A DNA stretch of 53,388 nucleotides from Pedosphaera sp. (lineage in GTDB: Bacteria; Verrucomicrobiota; Verrucomicrobiia; Limisphaerales; DSYF01), in contig JAFMIZ010000008.1 of assembly GCA_017853715.1 (NCBI GenBank), forward strand, positions 1 to 53,388. The letters run 5' to 3'. The position numbers and the translations under genes were made by a program. The notes beneath the pieces were generated by a model. It saw only the letters and a list, made by a program, of their open reading frames with translations. It was not told the DNA's origin and ran no database searches. Positions within the stretch are counted from its first letter, which is position 1, and the number at the start of each line of letters is the position of its first letter. Positions 1 to 9,103 of this stretch are shown here, piece after piece.

Positions 1-1
1 T

Positions 2-682
2 CCAATCCTCGACAAATGGTATGAACAGGACCGGCTCCAGAAGATCAGTTACCACCAGGATCACGGCGAAGGTTACGATGGTTATCACGTCGGCAACACG
101 CGCGGTTGTGGCGGGCTGGGACTGTGGGTGGATGGCACGCTCGTCACCTCCGACACCTACCTTGAGGCGGAGATCCTCTGGACCAAACCAGACCTGGCAG
201 AGTTCAAGACGGTTCATCAATACCCGGTGAAGGTGGGCGGCAAAACCGTCTATGAGAATCGCATCACCCGGCTGCATCTGGGTAAACGGCTCTTTGAAGC
301 GGACAGCTTCTTTTCGCACACGTTCGGGCGGGCCGCGAAGCCGCTCATGGATTTTCCGCACGAAATCGCCATTGGCCTGGTGACGCAGAACAAGGGTGCG
401 CAGATCCAGTTCCTGCCGGAGCAGGGGATCGCATCAGTTTATGAACAACTCGACGGCAAGGGCCTCGGGACGGGGGTGATCGTTCCGGCGGCGATGTTTC
501 TGCGCAGTGCCGAACTGCCCGCCGAGGACAAGCCGGGCAAGAATGCCCAAGCACTCGTGATCACCAAACCGGATGCCAAGGGACATGTCGTCCATCGTGC
601 AGGCTTTGCGTGGGCGGGCGACGGCGAAATCACCAACGCCAAGCAGTGGTCGACGTATCTGTCCGGACAAGTCCGCAAATAG
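2..682 (+). CDS. DUF4861-family protein, C-terminal part (5' truncated by window edge)
   Basis: Frame open from base 2: PILDKWYEQDRLQKISYHQDHGEGYDGYHVGNTRGCGGLGLWVDGTLVTSDTY..., resembling the DUF4861 motif yHqDhGeGyD...GcGGlglw. Confidence 0.75.
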   Translation, partial: PILDKWYEQDRLQKISYHQDHGEGYDGYHVGNTRGCGGLGLWVDGTLVTSDTYLEAEILWTKPDLAEFKTVHQYPVKVGGKTVYENRITRLHLGKRLFEADSFFSHTFGRAAKPLMDFPHEIAIGLVTQNKGAQIQFLPEQGIASVYEQLDGKGLGTGVIVPAAMFLRSAELPAEDKPGKNAQALVITKPDAKGHVVHRAGFAWAGDGEITNAKQWSTYLSGQVRK

Positions 683-803
683 CTCCAGGCCGCAGGATCC
701 TCAGGCAATCGCGCACTTTGACCGGCCGGGTGGCTTTTGGAATTCCGGTCGGGAAGAGCTGATCTGAATGGCGGGATGGCAAGCTGTGGAAAGGAAACTT
801 TTG

Positions 804-2831
804 ATGAAAACCAAGGTCATGATGCAGTTAATCCTTTGCGCTGGCATGGGGAGCCTGATGGTGTCGGCGGCCGCTGCGCCGGTCACGAAGCCCAACCTTC
901 TGATCATCGTCGCCGATGACATGGGCTGGTCGGACGTGGGCTGTTACGGCGGGGAAATCCAGACGCCGAACCTGGACAAGCTGGCGGCAAACGGCCTGCG
1001 CTTCACGCAGTTTTACAACACCTCGCGGTGCTGGTCGTCGCGCGCTTCGATTCTCACCGGCCATTATCCCCAGGCGGTGCGGCGCGATCTGCTGCCCGAG
1101 GTGGATCGCGGTGAATACGGCATGTTCGGTCCGATCAGTGGCGCGAACGGTGTCCGTCCGCGGTGGGCGCAGATGTTGCCCGCGTATTTGCGGCCGCTCG
1201 GGTATCGCAATTATCACTCCGGCAAGTGGCACCTGGACGGCGACCGTCTGCCCGCGGGATTTGACCGGTCTTACTCGCTCGAGGACCACAACCGATTCTT
1301 CAGTCCGCAAAATCACCTGGAGGACGATGTGAAACTGCCGCCGGTCGAACCGGGCAGCGGCTACTACGCCACGCGGTTCATCGCCGACCACGCGATCAAG
1401 TGCCTCAAAGAACACGCGGCGAAGCACGCCGATCAACCGTTCTTTGAATACCTCTGTTTCACCGCGCCGCATTTCCCGCTTCAGGCGTTGCCCGAAGACA
1501 TCGCCCTCTACAAGGATCGCTACAAAGCCGGCTGGGACGTGATCCGCAAAGAGCGCCACGCGCGCATGAAAGAGATGGGACTGGTGAATTGCAACCTGCC
1601 TCCGCTTGAGCCGGACGTGCTGCCGCGCTGGAATCTCACCGATGCCGAGATGCACAGCCAGATCAGCAGCAACGAGCTGGCCCGCGCCGTCGCGTGGGAC
1701 AGCCTCACGCCGGGGCAGCAGGAATTTCAGGCGGAAAAGATGGCCATCCACGCAGCGATGATTCATCGCATGGATATCGAGATTGGACGCGTGCTGGACC
1801 AGCTCCGGGAGATGGGTCAGCTCGACAACACGCTGGTGCTTTTCGTCTCCGACAACGGGGCGAGTTCGGAGCAAATTCTGCGCGGCGACGGCAACGATCC
1901 CGCCGCGCCGCCGGGTTCGGCCAAGTCATATCTTGGCCTCGGCTCGGGGTGGTCGAGCGCGGCGAACACGCCTTTCCGCCTTCACAAGTCGTGGACGCAC
2001 GAAGGCGGCATCACCACGCCGCTCATAGCGACCTGGCCCGCGGGCATCAAGGCGCGGGGTGAACTGCGCCGCGACCCGGGGCACTTGATCGATTTCGTGC
2101 CGACCGTTCTGGAACTGACCGGGGCGAGCCTGCCCGCGGAGGTGGCCGGATTGCCCGTGCCGCCGTTGCCGGGCAAGAGTCTCGTGCCGGCGTTCGCAAA
2201 GGATGGTGTGTTGCCGCGTGACCTGCTGTGGTTCCATCACGACGGTCATCGCGCTGTGCGCGTGGGTGACTGGAAACTGGTGTCGCGCGACGAGCGTCCG
2301 TGGGAGCTCTACCATCTGGCCAAGGACCGCGGCGAAACCAAGGATCTCGCCGCCAAGAATCCACAGAAAGTGATGGAACTCGAACTGGCATGGCTGAAGG
2401 AAGCGGAGGTGTTGCGACGTCTGGCGATGCAGGATTTGCCGGCGACGAAGGCGGTTCCGGCGGTTGATCCGAATGCCAAAAAGCCCAGCAGCGCCCCGGA
2501 GGCCGCCGCACCGGCCGCCACGATCATGGCCGCCAGGCTCAAGCTGAAGCCGGGCATGGGGGAAGAGTACAAGAAACGGCATGACGCCATCTGGCCGGAG
2601 TTGTCGCAAGCCCTCCGCGCCGCCGGGATCAGCGACTTCACCATTTTTCTCGACGAGGCCACCGGCGATTTGTTCGCTGTGCGAACGGTCGCGGCAAACA
2701 ACACCGCCGCCGAATTGCGCAAGAGCGAGATCATGCGCAAGTGGTGGGATCACATGGCCGACATCATGGAAGTGAACCCGGACAACTCACCGGTCAGCGT
2801 GCCGCTCAAGCAGGTGTTCCATCAGGATTGA
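804..2831 (+). CDS. Secreted type I sulfatase with C-terminal L-rhamnose mutarotase (RhaM-like) domain
   Basis: Signal peptide MKTKVMMQLILCAGMGSLMVSAAAA; sulfatase N-term PNLLIIVADDMGWSDVGCYGG and CWSSRASILTG; C-term GEEYKKRHDAIWPEL...KWWDHMADIMEVNPDNSPVSVPLKQVFH matches E. coli RhaM as recalled. ORF track begins at 768; ATG at 804 gives a better signal peptide. Confidence 0.9.
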   Translation: MKTKVMMQLILCAGMGSLMVSAAAAPVTKPNLLIIVADDMGWSDVGCYGGEIQTPNLDKLAANGLRFTQFYNTSRCWSSRASILTGHYPQAVRRDLLPEVDRGEYGMFGPISGANGVRPRWAQMLPAYLRPLGYRNYHSGKWHLDGDRLPAGFDRSYSLEDHNRFFSPQNHLEDDVKLPPVEPGSGYYATRFIADHAIKCLKEHAAKHADQPFFEYLCFTAPHFPLQALPEDIALYKDRYKAGWDVIRKERHARMKEMGLVNCNLPPLEPDVLPRWNLTDAEMHSQISSNELARAVAWDSLTPGQQEFQAEKMAIHAAMIHRMDIEIGRVLDQLREMGQLDNTLVLFVSDNGASSEQILRGDGNDPAAPPGSAKSYLGLGSGWSSAANTPFRLHKSWTHEGGITTPLIATWPAGIKARGELRRDPGHLIDFVPTVLELTGASLPAEVAGLPVPPLPGKSLVPAFAKDGVLPRDLLWFHHDGHRAVRVGDWKLVSRDERPWELYHLAKDRGETKDLAAKNPQKVMELELAWLKEAEVLRRLAMQDLPATKAVPAVDPNAKKPSSAPEAAAPAATIMAARLKLKPGMGEEYKKRHDAIWPELSQALRAAGISDFTIFLDEATGDLFAVRTVAANNTAAELRKSEIMRKWWDHMADIMEVNPDNSPVSVPLKQVFHQD

Positions 2832-2931
2832 GTGGTGAAGTATCTTTGCCCGGTCGAAGTGATTTAGCGGCGACATCCCGGCCCGGACAAGTTAGCAATC
2901 CAGATCGCGCAGAATTTTACCGGACAGCAAA

Positions 2932-5553
2932 ATGAACAGAACCGTACTGCTGACCTTGATCACCGCAGCCTCCACCAGTCTGGCCGTCGCCGGAGGCAGG
3001 GCCCATTCGTTGACTGTGGGCGATGGGTTTGAAACCCCGATTGGATTTCACGATGCGACGCCGACGTTCTCCTGGAAGTTGCCGCCGGGCGTGGCCAAGC
3101 AGACCGCTTATCGCATCGAAGTCCGGGGTGAGGGAGTGCAGTGGGACAGCGGTTGGGTCGAGTCCGACCAGTCGGTGTTTGTGCCATATGGCGGCGAGCC
3201 GTTGGGTGCGCGGCAGCAACTGGCCTGGCGGGTCGACTATCGCGATGAAAAGGGGAGGGCCCCCGGCTGGAGCAAGCCGTCCCCGGTCGAGCTAGGACTG
3301 CTTTCCGCCAGTGACTGGAAAGCGAAGTGGATCCGACCGGACCAAGCCAGCGACCTCAGGAACGAGCCGGTTGCCTATTTGCGCCGGGAATTCCCGGTGA
3401 CGGCCAAAGTGGAGAAGGCCCGGCTTTATGTCACCGCACGCGGCCTGTTCGAGGTGCATCTCAATGGTGCGAAAGTCGGCTCTGATGCCTTCACGCCCGG
3501 TTGGACCTCCTACTCCAACCGGATCGACACATTGACCTACGATGTGACGCAGCAACTGGCCAAGGGCGGCAACGCCATCGGTGTGATGCTGGGAACAGGA
3601 TGGTATGCCGGGCGCCTGGGCTGGATGCACGAGAAGGGGTTGTTCGGTCGTCACCCGGAGTTGCTGATGCAACTGGAGATCGTTTATCGCGATGGAACGC
3701 GGCAAACGGTGCTTTCCGACGAGCAATGGCGGGCAACCTTCGACGGGCCGATCCGCGGCTCCAGCATCTATGATGGTGAAACCTATGATGCGCGCCGGGA
3801 AATGCCGGGCTGGGACAGGGTCGGCTTTGATGATTCCGCGTGGGGCAAAGTGAGGGCCAACCCCGAACTGGGTGCGGCGCGCCTGACGCCCAAGCCATTC
3901 CCGACCGTGAAGGTGACGGAGGAACTGCGGCCAGTGGCGGTCACCGAGCCGTCGCCCGGACGGTTTGTGTTTGATCTGGGGCAGAACATGGTCGGGTGGG
4001 TCGGGCTTTCGCTGCCCGGGGTGAAGGACCAGACCGTTCAGATTCGCTTCGCGGAAATGCTCAACCCCGACGGCACGATCTACACGACCAACTACCGGTC
4101 GGCCAAATCAACCGACCGCTACACGGCGGCCAAAACCGGGACGTTTCATTGGCAACCCACCTTCACCTTTCATGGCTTTCGCTACGTGGAGGTTTCCGGT
4201 CTGGCCGAAGGGACGAAGCCGAAGAAGAGCGCGGTCAAGGGGCTGGCGCTGCGCTCGGGCATTCCAAAGATCGGCAAGTTTGAATCCTCGCACCAGAAAT
4301 TGAACCGGTTGCAGAGCAACATCTCGTGGGGGCAGCGCGGGAACTTTTTGGAGGTTCCCACCGACTGCCCGCAGCGCGACGAGCGGCTGGGTTGGACCGG
4401 CGATGCGCAGGCGTTCTGTTCGACCGCCATGTTCAATCATGACTGCCTCGCCTTCTTCAAGAGTTGGCTTGGTTCAATGCGGGACGATCAACTGCCGGCG
4501 GGGCAAATCCCCCATGTCATCCCCGATGTGTTGCATCAGGGTGGCAGTCCGGGTTGGATGGATGCGGCGACGATCATTCCGTGGGAAGTCTATCAGCGCA
4601 CGGGCGACCAGGAAGTGCTGGCCGACAACTATTCCATGATGGAAAAGCTGGTGGGCTATTACCGCAGCCGCGCGAAGAATGATTTGATCCCCAAGATGGG
4701 CGGATTCGGTGACTGGCTTCAGCCTCATGCCAAAGGAACAAGCGGCGACACGCCGAGGGAACTGCTGGGCACGGCCTTCTATGCGCAAGCCTCGCGGATC
4801 CTGGCTGGCACGGCGGGGCTGCTTGGAAAACCGGACGACGCCAAGAAATATCAGGCTGAAGCCGAGGCGGTGAGCGCTGCGTTCGGGAAGCACTATTTTG
4901 GTGCGGATGGCAGATTGCAAAACGCGCCGGAAACGCAGACGGCTTACATTCTCGCGCTGCATTTCAAGCTTGTTCCCCCGGATCTTGTCACGCAGGCCGA
5001 GGCGAACCTGCTGCGCTTGATCGACGAGGCCGGCGGTCATTTGCGGACGGGATTTCTCGGCACGCCCTACCTTGCCCAGGTGCTGGACAAGGCCGGCCGT
5101 CCGGAGGTCGCGTATTCGCTGCTCTTCAAGGAAACCTATCCCTCGTGGTTCTATTCCATCAATCAGGGAGCGACCACGATGTGGGAACGGTGGGACAGTT
5201 ATACCAAGGAGAAAGGATTCCATCCCGAGGGCATGAACTCCTTCAATCACTACGCCTACGGGGCGATCGGCCAATGGATGTATGAGCGCGTGGCGGGGCT
5301 CGCGCCTGATCCGGCGCACCCCGGTTACAAACACTTCTTCGTCCGGCCAATGATGGGCGGACCGCTCACCTCCGCCCGCGCCGAGCTTGAGACCGCGTAT
5401 GGCAAGGCGTCGTGCGGTTGGAAGCTGGCCGGGAAAACCGTGCAGCTGGAAGTGGAGGTCCCTCCGAACACCACGGCAACCATTGAATTTCCCAACGGCC
5501 GCAAACCCGAACCGGTCGGAGCTGGGAAACACCGTTTCAGATTGAAGCGGTGA
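2932..5553 (+). CDS. Secreted alpha-L-rhamnosidase, GH78
   Basis: Signal peptide; GH78 hallmark VPTDCPQRDERLGWTGDAQAF and MNSFNHYAYGAIGQWMYERVAGL; bacterial rhamnosidase N-domain WKAKWIRP. Confidence 0.95.
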   Translation: MNRTVLLTLITAASTSLAVAGGRAHSLTVGDGFETPIGFHDATPTFSWKLPPGVAKQTAYRIEVRGEGVQWDSGWVESDQSVFVPYGGEPLGARQQLAWRVDYRDEKGRAPGWSKPSPVELGLLSASDWKAKWIRPDQASDLRNEPVAYLRREFPVTAKVEKARLYVTARGLFEVHLNGAKVGSDAFTPGWTSYSNRIDTLTYDVTQQLAKGGNAIGVMLGTGWYAGRLGWMHEKGLFGRHPELLMQLEIVYRDGTRQTVLSDEQWRATFDGPIRGSSIYDGETYDARREMPGWDRVGFDDSAWGKVRANPELGAARLTPKPFPTVKVTEELRPVAVTEPSPGRFVFDLGQNMVGWVGLSLPGVKDQTVQIRFAEMLNPDGTIYTTNYRSAKSTDRYTAAKTGTFHWQPTFTFHGFRYVEVSGLAEGTKPKKSAVKGLALRSGIPKIGKFESSHQKLNRLQSNISWGQRGNFLEVPTDCPQRDERLGWTGDAQAFCSTAMFNHDCLAFFKSWLGSMRDDQLPAGQIPHVIPDVLHQGGSPGWMDAATIIPWEVYQRTGDQEVLADNYSMMEKLVGYYRSRAKNDLIPKMGGFGDWLQPHAKGTSGDTPRELLGTAFYAQASRILAGTAGLLGKPDDAKKYQAEAEAVSAAFGKHYFGADGRLQNAPETQTAYILALHFKLVPPDLVTQAEANLLRLIDEAGGHLRTGFLGTPYLAQVLDKAGRPEVAYSLLFKETYPSWFYSINQGATTMWERWDSYTKEKGFHPEGMNSFNHYAYGAIGQWMYERVAGLAPDPAHPGYKHFFVRPMMGGPLTSARAELETAYGKASCGWKLAGKTVQLEVEVPPNTTATIEFPNGRKPEPVGAGKHRFRLKR

Positions 5554-5719
5554 CTGGAGGTGCAGGCGGCTCCCTGCAAGTGACAGGGGAATGTGGGAGC
5601 TTCAGTCTGGCGCACCTGCCCATTCCGCCGCCTCGGCAAAACAGTATCCCGCATGAGGGATGCTGCAGCCCGCCGAATCTGGATTTGTATTTGGCCGCGC
5701 ATCCACTAGGTTCACCCCC

Positions 5720-6532
5720 ATGTTGCTGGATTTCATCAAGATGAACGGGGCGGGGAACGACTTCGTGCTGTTTGATAATCGCTCCCGCGCGACCCAACTT
5801 TCCGTCGAACAAATCGTCCGTCTGTGCGACCGCCATCGCGGTGTGGGCGCCGACGGCGTGATTGGCCTGATTCCCTGCGAGTCCGGCAGGGCGGATTGGG
5901 CCTGGCAGTTTTGGAACAGCGACGGCAGCGTGGCCGAGATGTGCGGCAACGGCGCGCGTTGCTTTGCGCGTTACATCCAGCGCATGACCGGTCATCCCGC
6001 GCAGACGAGTTTCGAAACGGTGGCGGGTGTGATCTCCGCCGAGTTTCGGGGTGAGTTGGTCAGCGTCAACCTGACGGAGCCCAAGGACGAACGGCTCAAC
6101 ATCAAGGTGCCGCTCAAGTCGGCGGGCGACACGGTGATCCACTCCATCAATACCGGTGTTCCGCACGCGGTGATTTATGTGCCTGATGCCGACAAGGCAT
6201 TGCTGGGCACGGTGGGGCCGGAAGTGCGGCGGCATGCGGAGTTCGGTCCGCGCGGAACCAACGTGAACTTCGTTCAAGTGCTCGGGCCGGGCAGCATCCG
6301 TGTCCGCACGTTCGAACGCGGGGTGGAAGGTGAGACCTTGGCCTGCGGCACGGGCGTGAGCGCGGCGGCGTTGATTTCAGCGCGCGTGCACAAGTTCACG
6401 TCGCCCGTGAAGGTCCGCGTGCAGGGCGGCGATGATCTCGAGGTCAGCTTCAAGGACAACGGGGCCGGGTTCACCGATGTGCGGCTGCTTGGTCCGGCCG
6501 ACTTCTGTTTCTACGGGCGCCTGGAGATTTGA
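5720..6532 (+). CDS. dapF: Diaminopimelate epimerase
   Basis: FIKMNGAGNDFVLFDNR, MCGNGARCFARY, ACGTGVSAAAL; ATG at 5720 preferred over ORF start 5660. Confidence 0.96.
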   Translation: MLLDFIKMNGAGNDFVLFDNRSRATQLSVEQIVRLCDRHRGVGADGVIGLIPCESGRADWAWQFWNSDGSVAEMCGNGARCFARYIQRMTGHPAQTSFETVAGVISAEFRGELVSVNLTEPKDERLNIKVPLKSAGDTVIHSINTGVPHAVIYVPDADKALLGTVGPEVRRHAEFGPRGTNVNFVQVLGPGSIRVRTFERGVEGETLACGTGVSAAALISARVHKFTSPVKVRVQGGDDLEVSFKDNGAGFTDVRLLGPADFCFYGRLEI

Positions 6533-6607
6533 GCCTTTTTGGTCATGGAATTGCACTCGCCAAGCAGGCGATTTCTTGCAGACTGTCGGCCCTGATTTTC
6601 AGGAATC

Positions 6608-7486
6608 ATGTTTACCGGAACCTATACTGCGATTGTTACCCCGTTCAAGAACGGCAAGATCGATGAAGTCGCGCTGGCCAGGCTGGTGCGTTTGCAGATC
6701 AAAGGTGGCGTGGAAGGCATCGTGCCCGTGGGCACCACCGGCGAATCGCCGACGCTCGATTACGATGAGCACATCCGCGTCGTCGAACTCGTGGTTCAAG
6801 CCGCGGCGGGCAAAGTCAAAGTGCTGGCCGGCACGGGGGGGAACTCCACCAAGGAAGCGGTCTACCTCACCAAGCGCGCCGAAGCTGCTGGTGCGGATGG
6901 ATCGTTGCAGGTCGCGCCCTACTACAACAAGCCGTCGCAGGAGGGGGTGTTCCAGCACTTCCGCGAAGTGGCGCGGGCCACGAGACTGCCCATCGTGCTT
7001 TACAGCATCCCTGGCCGCTGCGGCATTGAGATCGGCATCGAGACGACCAGACGTCTCGCGGGCGCCTGCCCGAACATCGTTGGCATCAAGGAGGCCGGCG
7101 GCAATGCTGATCGCGTCAGCCAATTGCGGGCCGCGTGCGGGCCAAAGTTTGAAATCTTGAGCGGCGATGATTCGTTGACGCTGCCGTTCATGGCCGTCGG
7201 CGCGCAAGGCGTCATCAGCGTGGCATCCAACGTCATTCCGAAGCAGGTCTCCGATATGGTGCGTGCGTTTGCGAAGGGCGACGTCAAAACGGCGCAGCGT
7301 CTGCACGCGAAGTATTATCCCGTGTTCAAGGATTTGTTCATCGAGACCAACCCGGTGCCCACCAAGGCCGCGCTGGCGATGATGGGGCTGATGGATGGGT
7401 CCGTGCGGTTGCCGCTGGTGCCCATGGCGGATGCCAACCGCGCCAGACTGGCCGACGTCCTCAAGGGCTGCGGGATTTTGAAGTGA
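6608..7486 (+). CDS. dapA: 4-hydroxy-tetrahydrodipicolinate synthase
   Basis: MFTGTYTAIVTPFKNGKID, VPVGTTGESPTL, VAPYYNKPSQEG, GIKEAGGNADR. Confidence 0.97.
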   Translation: MFTGTYTAIVTPFKNGKIDEVALARLVRLQIKGGVEGIVPVGTTGESPTLDYDEHIRVVELVVQAAAGKVKVLAGTGGNSTKEAVYLTKRAEAAGADGSLQVAPYYNKPSQEGVFQHFREVARATRLPIVLYSIPGRCGIEIGIETTRRLAGACPNIVGIKEAGGNADRVSQLRAACGPKFEILSGDDSLTLPFMAVGAQGVISVASNVIPKQVSDMVRAFAKGDVKTAQRLHAKYYPVFKDLFIETNPVPTKAALAMMGLMDGSVRLPLVPMADANRARLADVLKGCGILK

Positions 7487-7561
7487 CCAGCGCATGGGGC
7501 CTGTTCCTTTCGGCAACACCCTCATGCGACATGCCAGAAGGAACACGCGATACGTTTCCAC

Positions 7562-8296
7562 ATGACCAAAATAATCATCAACGGGGCGAAAGGGCGGATG
7601 GGGCAGGCGTTGCTTGCCTGCGCCGCGCGGATTCCTGAGGTCGAAATCGTTGGGGCCGTGGATCAGGGCGACGATTTGGGCGCGATCATCACCGAGGCCG
7701 ACGCGGTCATCGAGTTCAGTTTTCACAATGCCACACCCGGCGTCGCCAAGCTCTGCGCGCAGCACCAGAAAGCGCTGGTGGTTGGCACCACAGGGCACGC
7801 GCCCGGGGAGAAGGCGGCCATCACTGCGTTCCAGTCGCAGATCCCGTTGGTCATGGCGACGAATTTCTCCACAGGCGTGAATACGCTGTTCTGGTTGACG
7901 CGCAAGGCCGCGGAGATTCTTGGTCCCGGCTTTGATCTCGAAGTGGTGGAGATGCATCATCGTCTGAAGAAGGACGCCCCCAGCGGCACCGCAACCACGC
8001 TGTTGGAGATTCTGGGGGATGTGCGCAAGGTGCAACTGCAGGAGGAGTTGCGGCATGGCCGCAAGGGAATCACGGGCGAGCGCACCGACTCGGAGATCGG
8101 TGTTCACGCCATCCGTGGCGGCGATGTCGTGGGCGACCACACGGTTATCTTCGCAGCCAACGGTGAGCGGGTGGAACTGACCCACAAGGCATCGAGTCGC
8201 GAGACCTTTGCCAATGGTGCTTTGCGGGCGGCGCTCTGGGCGGTGAAGCAGAAACCCGGGCTTTACGACATGCAGGATGTGTTGGGCTTGAAGTAA
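7562..8296 (+). CDS. dapB: 4-hydroxy-tetrahydrodipicolinate reductase
   Basis: IIINGAKGRMGQAL, VVGTTGH, ATNFSTGVN, EMHHRLKKDAPSGTA. Confidence 0.97.
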   Translation: MTKIIINGAKGRMGQALLACAARIPEVEIVGAVDQGDDLGAIITEADAVIEFSFHNATPGVAKLCAQHQKALVVGTTGHAPGEKAAITAFQSQIPLVMATNFSTGVNTLFWLTRKAAEILGPGFDLEVVEMHHRLKKDAPSGTATTLLEILGDVRKVQLQEELRHGRKGITGERTDSEIGVHAIRGGDVVGDHTVIFAANGERVELTHKASSRETFANGALRAALWAVKQKPGLYDMQDVLGLK

Positions 8297-8297
8297 G

Positions 8298-8804
8298 ATG
8301 GACGCAGTGGAGCCAGTTGAAGCGTTCGTCGCACTAGGCTCCAATCTCGGCGACTCGCTGGAAATCATCCAACAAGCCTTCGGCTGGCTGCAGGGACTTT
8401 CGCAGGCTCCCGTTCGTCGCTCTTCGATTTGGCGCAGTGCCCCGGTGGATTGTCCGCCAGGCTCGCCGGACTTCATCAATGCCGTGGCCGGGCTGATTCC
8501 AAACCGTGGCGAAACGCCGGAGTCATTGTTGGTCAAGCTGAAGGAACTGGAAGTCGAGTTCGGCCGCCGTCCCAAGATGGTTCTGAACGAGCCCCGCCCC
8601 TTGGACCTGGACCTGATCGCCTTTGGCGGCGAGTTGCGCGGATCAGGTGGGTTGATCCTTCCTCACCCACGGGCGCATCTGCGTGCATTTGTGCTGCTTC
8701 CGCTGTCGGAGATAGCGCCCGCACTGATTCTCCCCGGGCAAACAGCATCTGTTTCCCAACTTTCTTCCCGTATTCTTGACGGATCCGTCTCCCGATTATC
8801 CTGA
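8298..8804 (+). CDS. folK: 2-amino-4-hydroxy-6-hydroxymethyldihydropteridine diphosphokinase
   Basis: FVALGSNLGDS, PVDCPPGSPDFINAV, EFGRRP, PRPLDLDLIAFG, LPHPRAHLRAFVLLPLSEIAP. Confidence 0.93.
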   Translation: MDAVEPVEAFVALGSNLGDSLEIIQQAFGWLQGLSQAPVRRSSIWRSAPVDCPPGSPDFINAVAGLIPNRGETPESLLVKLKELEVEFGRRPKMVLNEPRPLDLDLIAFGGELRGSGGLILPHPRAHLRAFVLLPLSEIAPALILPGQTASVSQLSSRILDGSVSRLS

Positions 8805-9103
8805 TTCACGGGACCGCTCGTGGACCTCCACGGACTTTGAATCACTTGCATGCGTGGGCCCCTTGCGCAATGTCAACGCTCGTTCGGCGGTCTGTTGAAA
8901 CTTGATTTTAAACCCGCTGGGAATACGCAGGGAGTTCGTCCCAAGAAGACCATGGCGGCAGTGTTGGCGTCGTCGGGCCTCGCAAGCCGCCCGGCAATGC
9001 GCCCATCAACAACGGCCCGGGAACGGGTCCCGACAATCCTGGCGATCAGGGCGGGCCGATAAATAGCGCTTGCTGACTTGGCGTTGCACCCGACAATCCG
9101 GGG

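Noticed and set aside
6599-8575. 658-aa minus-strand ORF across dapA/dapB
   Set aside because: Antisense to clearly identified dapA, dapB and folK; composition looks like a GC-rich mirror frame, with no recognisable motifs.
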